Part shown: in pieces, positions 62,640 to 64,000 of the stretch
Layout of the letters: every line of letters begins with the position of its first letter
How positions within the stretch are numbered: the first letter of the stretch is position 1
NCBI RefSeq assembly: GCF_000375525.1
Contig: NZ_AQXC01000008.1
Coordinates: forward strand, 1 to 64,000
DNA from: Corynebacterium propinquum DSM 44285
Lineage (GTDB): Bacteria > Actinomycetota > Actinomycetes > Mycobacteriales > Mycobacteriaceae
DNA: 64,000 nucleotides
Direction of reading: 5' to 3'
Notes under the pieces: generated by a model
Seen by the model: only the letters and a program-made list of their open reading frames with translations
What the model was told of the DNA's origin: nothing
Databases searched by the model: none
Position numbers and translations under genes: made by a program

Positions 62640-64000
62640 GCAGCGTAGGCAGCGATTCGTCGGCAAGCAGAGCCTGTATGTTGTGCGCCGTGGCGCTCTC
62701 GCGGTAGTGGTAGCCGGCAGCCTCGGGTTTGTGGCGGCGTGCAGTTCGTTGCCGCGGGATACTGGCCCGCAGGCGCTGCGCCCGTTTGAGGATTCAGCAA
62801 ATCCGGACGATGACATGAATATTGGACCGACGGACGGGCAAGAACCGGATTTGTTGCTGCGGGATTTTTATCGCGCTTCGGCAAGCCCGGACGGTGACTA
62901 TCGTGCGGCGAAGCGTTATCTCACCGATAATGCGAAAAGCAATTGGCAGCCACACCACGATGACATGTTGATCGTCGATCGCATCGAATTCAATACCGCG
63001 TCGGGGCCGTCGGATTCTGCGAAGCGGAAGTTTAATGTGCGCGGTACCGTCATCGGCAAGCTAGGCGATGGTGGAAAATATCTGCCCGAAGATGGTTTGT
63101 ATGAGACCAGCGTGGAAATGGAACTGGTTGATAATCAGTGGCGGATTTCGTCCTTGCCGTCCGGTGTCGTGATTGAGCGGAATGAATTGCGAAACCAGTA
63201 CCAGCCGCAGTCGCTGTATTTCTTTGATTCGACTGGCAGCGTGTTGGTGTCTGACCGGCGCTGGTTGTATTCGCAGCAAGAGTCGTTGGGGGCGTCACTG
63301 GCGACGATGCTGGTTGCAGGGCCGTCGTCGCGTTTGGCCCCTGCGACGAAGGATTATGTGCCGGAGGATGCCACGTTTTTGGGCATTGATGAGGGAACCT
63401 ACAAGTTCTCTGGGATGTCCTCGATGAGCACTGAGCAGCGCATGCAGTTTGCCGCGCAGCTGGTGTGGACGTTGGCGACAGCTTCGGTGCCGGGCCCGTA
63501 TTCGGTGTTGATCGACGATGTTCCGGTCCGCGATGGTTTAGAAACGCTGTCCACCGACGATTTTGCCGGGCTGAACCCGAAAGCCTCGTCGGATGGCGTG
63601 AGTCCGTTGTATGCGTTGGCGAATGGTTCTTTGGTGCGGGTTGCATCTGACCAGCGGGTGCCGCTTGACGACGCCGCTGGTGAGCTGACAGATGTCAGTG
63701 CCGCGGATATTGGCGTTGATGGCACGGTTGCGGTGGTGCGTTCGCGCGGTGCTGGAACGGCGCAGTCTGCTGGAGGGGGAGAATCGCAGCTGTTTGTTGG
63801 TGAGCTGGATGGAACACTGGAAGAAGCATTGTCCAGCGAATTCATCACCCGCCCAACGCTGGAGCGCGGTGGTGGCGCGGTGTGGGTAGCTACCCAGGAT
63901 AAGCAGGTCGTGCGTGTGGTCCGTTCAACGACGTCCGGTGAGCTGTCCACCGATAAGGTTGATACTTCTGCGCTGGAAGAGATTGACGGCGAGATTTCTG
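62614..64000 (+). CDS. lpqB: Lipoprotein LpqB (partial at window end)
   Basis: The gene starts at ATG 62614 (GTG 62611 is also possible) behind GAGGA, inside the mtrB end, and runs past the window edge without a stop, 462 codons visible. A basic N-terminus leads to a hydrophobic segment and a lipobox ending at Cys about 43 (SLGFVAAC). The mature part contains a GerMN-type domain (about 205-310; LGASLATMLVAGPSSRLAPA), then the start of a beta-propeller-like region. LpqB binds the MtrB sensor domain in mycobacteria, matching the mtrA-mtrB-lpqB order. Confidence 0.93.
   Translation, partial: MMQKMMQNKQRRQRFVGKQSLYVVRRGALAVVVAGSLGFVAACSSLPRDTGPQALRPFEDSANPDDDMNIGPTDGQEPDLLLRDFYRASASPDGDYRAAKRYLTDNAKSNWQPHHDDMLIVDRIEFNTASGPSDSAKRKFNVRGTVIGKLGDGGKYLPEDGLYETSVEMELVDNQWRISSLPSGVVIERNELRNQYQPQSLYFFDSTGSVLVSDRRWLYSQQESLGASLATMLVAGPSSRLAPATKDYVPEDATFLGIDEGTYKFSGMSSMSTEQRMQFAAQLVWTLATASVPGPYSVLIDDVPVRDGLETLSTDDFAGLNPKASSDGVSPLYALANGSLVRVASDQRVPLDDAAGELTDVSAADIGVDGTVAVVRSRGAGTAQSAGGGESQLFVGELDGTLEEALSSEFITRPTLERGGGAVWVATQDKQVVRVVRSTTSGELSTDKVDTSALEEIDGEIS

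Noticed and set aside
1..64000. tRNA, rRNA genes or CRISPR arrays
   Set aside because: No tRNA T-arm context, rRNA-like stretch or regular repeat-spacer pattern was found by reading both strands.

Overview
The window looks like the chromosome of a Corynebacterium-type actinobacterium. Gene order and content support this: panB-panC, valS-folC-ndk, an RNase E with an IF2-N-like head, rplU-rpmA-obg-proB-proA-nadD-rsfS, comEA-comEC-holA-rpsT-lepA, LCP-wbbL-manC-whiB-manB-manA and tmk-mtrA-mtrB-lpqB. Base composition is moderately high GC. Many genes start without a Shine-Dalgarno sequence, directly behind a -10 hexamer.

Layout. 1-1.7 kb: a complete IS30-family element with perfect 22-bp ends. 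2-5.1 kb: a two-component pair, a LuxR-type regulator and a very long sensor kinase, transcribed towards each other. 5.3-9.1 kb: clpX, then panB-panC and a TetR-like gene on the minus strand. 9.2-14.6 kb: valS, folC, a DUF4233 membrane protein and ndk. 14.6-15.6 kb: a repeat-bearing gap and a membrane-anchored winged-helix protein. 16-25.8 kb: rne, rplU, rpmA, obg, proB, a 2-hydroxyacid dehydrogenase and proA. 25.8-33.8 kb: a truncated cutinase gene, nadD, rsfS, a phosphoglycerate-mutase-type phosphatase, degV, comEA, comEC, holA, an ankyrin protein and a LysE exporter.

33.8-36.3 kb is the least ordinary region. It is gene-poor and relatively AT-rich. It holds three micro-protein genes of 45, 54 and 46 codons, each with its own terminator, plus a possible 20-codon ORF and a decayed IS30 transposase. 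The 54- and 46-residue peptides are paralogues. Size, lack of a signal peptide and amphipathic helices suggest outer-membrane channel peptides in the style of corynebacterial PorA/PorH, but this is inference.

36.3-41.1 kb: rpsT, a solitary PemK/MazF-like protein, lepA, an M20 amidohydrolase and a 52-residue ORF. 41.2-48.3 kb: a lipid or acyl-CoA catabolic island with a CitE-like lyase, a frameshifted TetR regulator, an acyl-CoA dehydrogenase, a dehydrogenase pseudogene, a FadN-type bifunctional enzyme and a thiolase. Matching palindromes in front of the dehydrogenase and the thiolase suggest a single regulon. 48.4-57.8 kb: envelope and mannose metabolism (TIGR03089 protein, LCP ligase, WbbL, ManC, WhiB, ManB, ManA). 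57.8-64 kb: a secreted Ala/Pro-rich protein, a small acidic protein, tmk and the mtrA-mtrB-lpqB signalling operon, with lpqB cut by the window end.

Starts were moved downstream of the longest open frame wherever an RBS or a leaderless -10 element pointed to an internal codon. No tRNA, rRNA or CRISPR array was seen.
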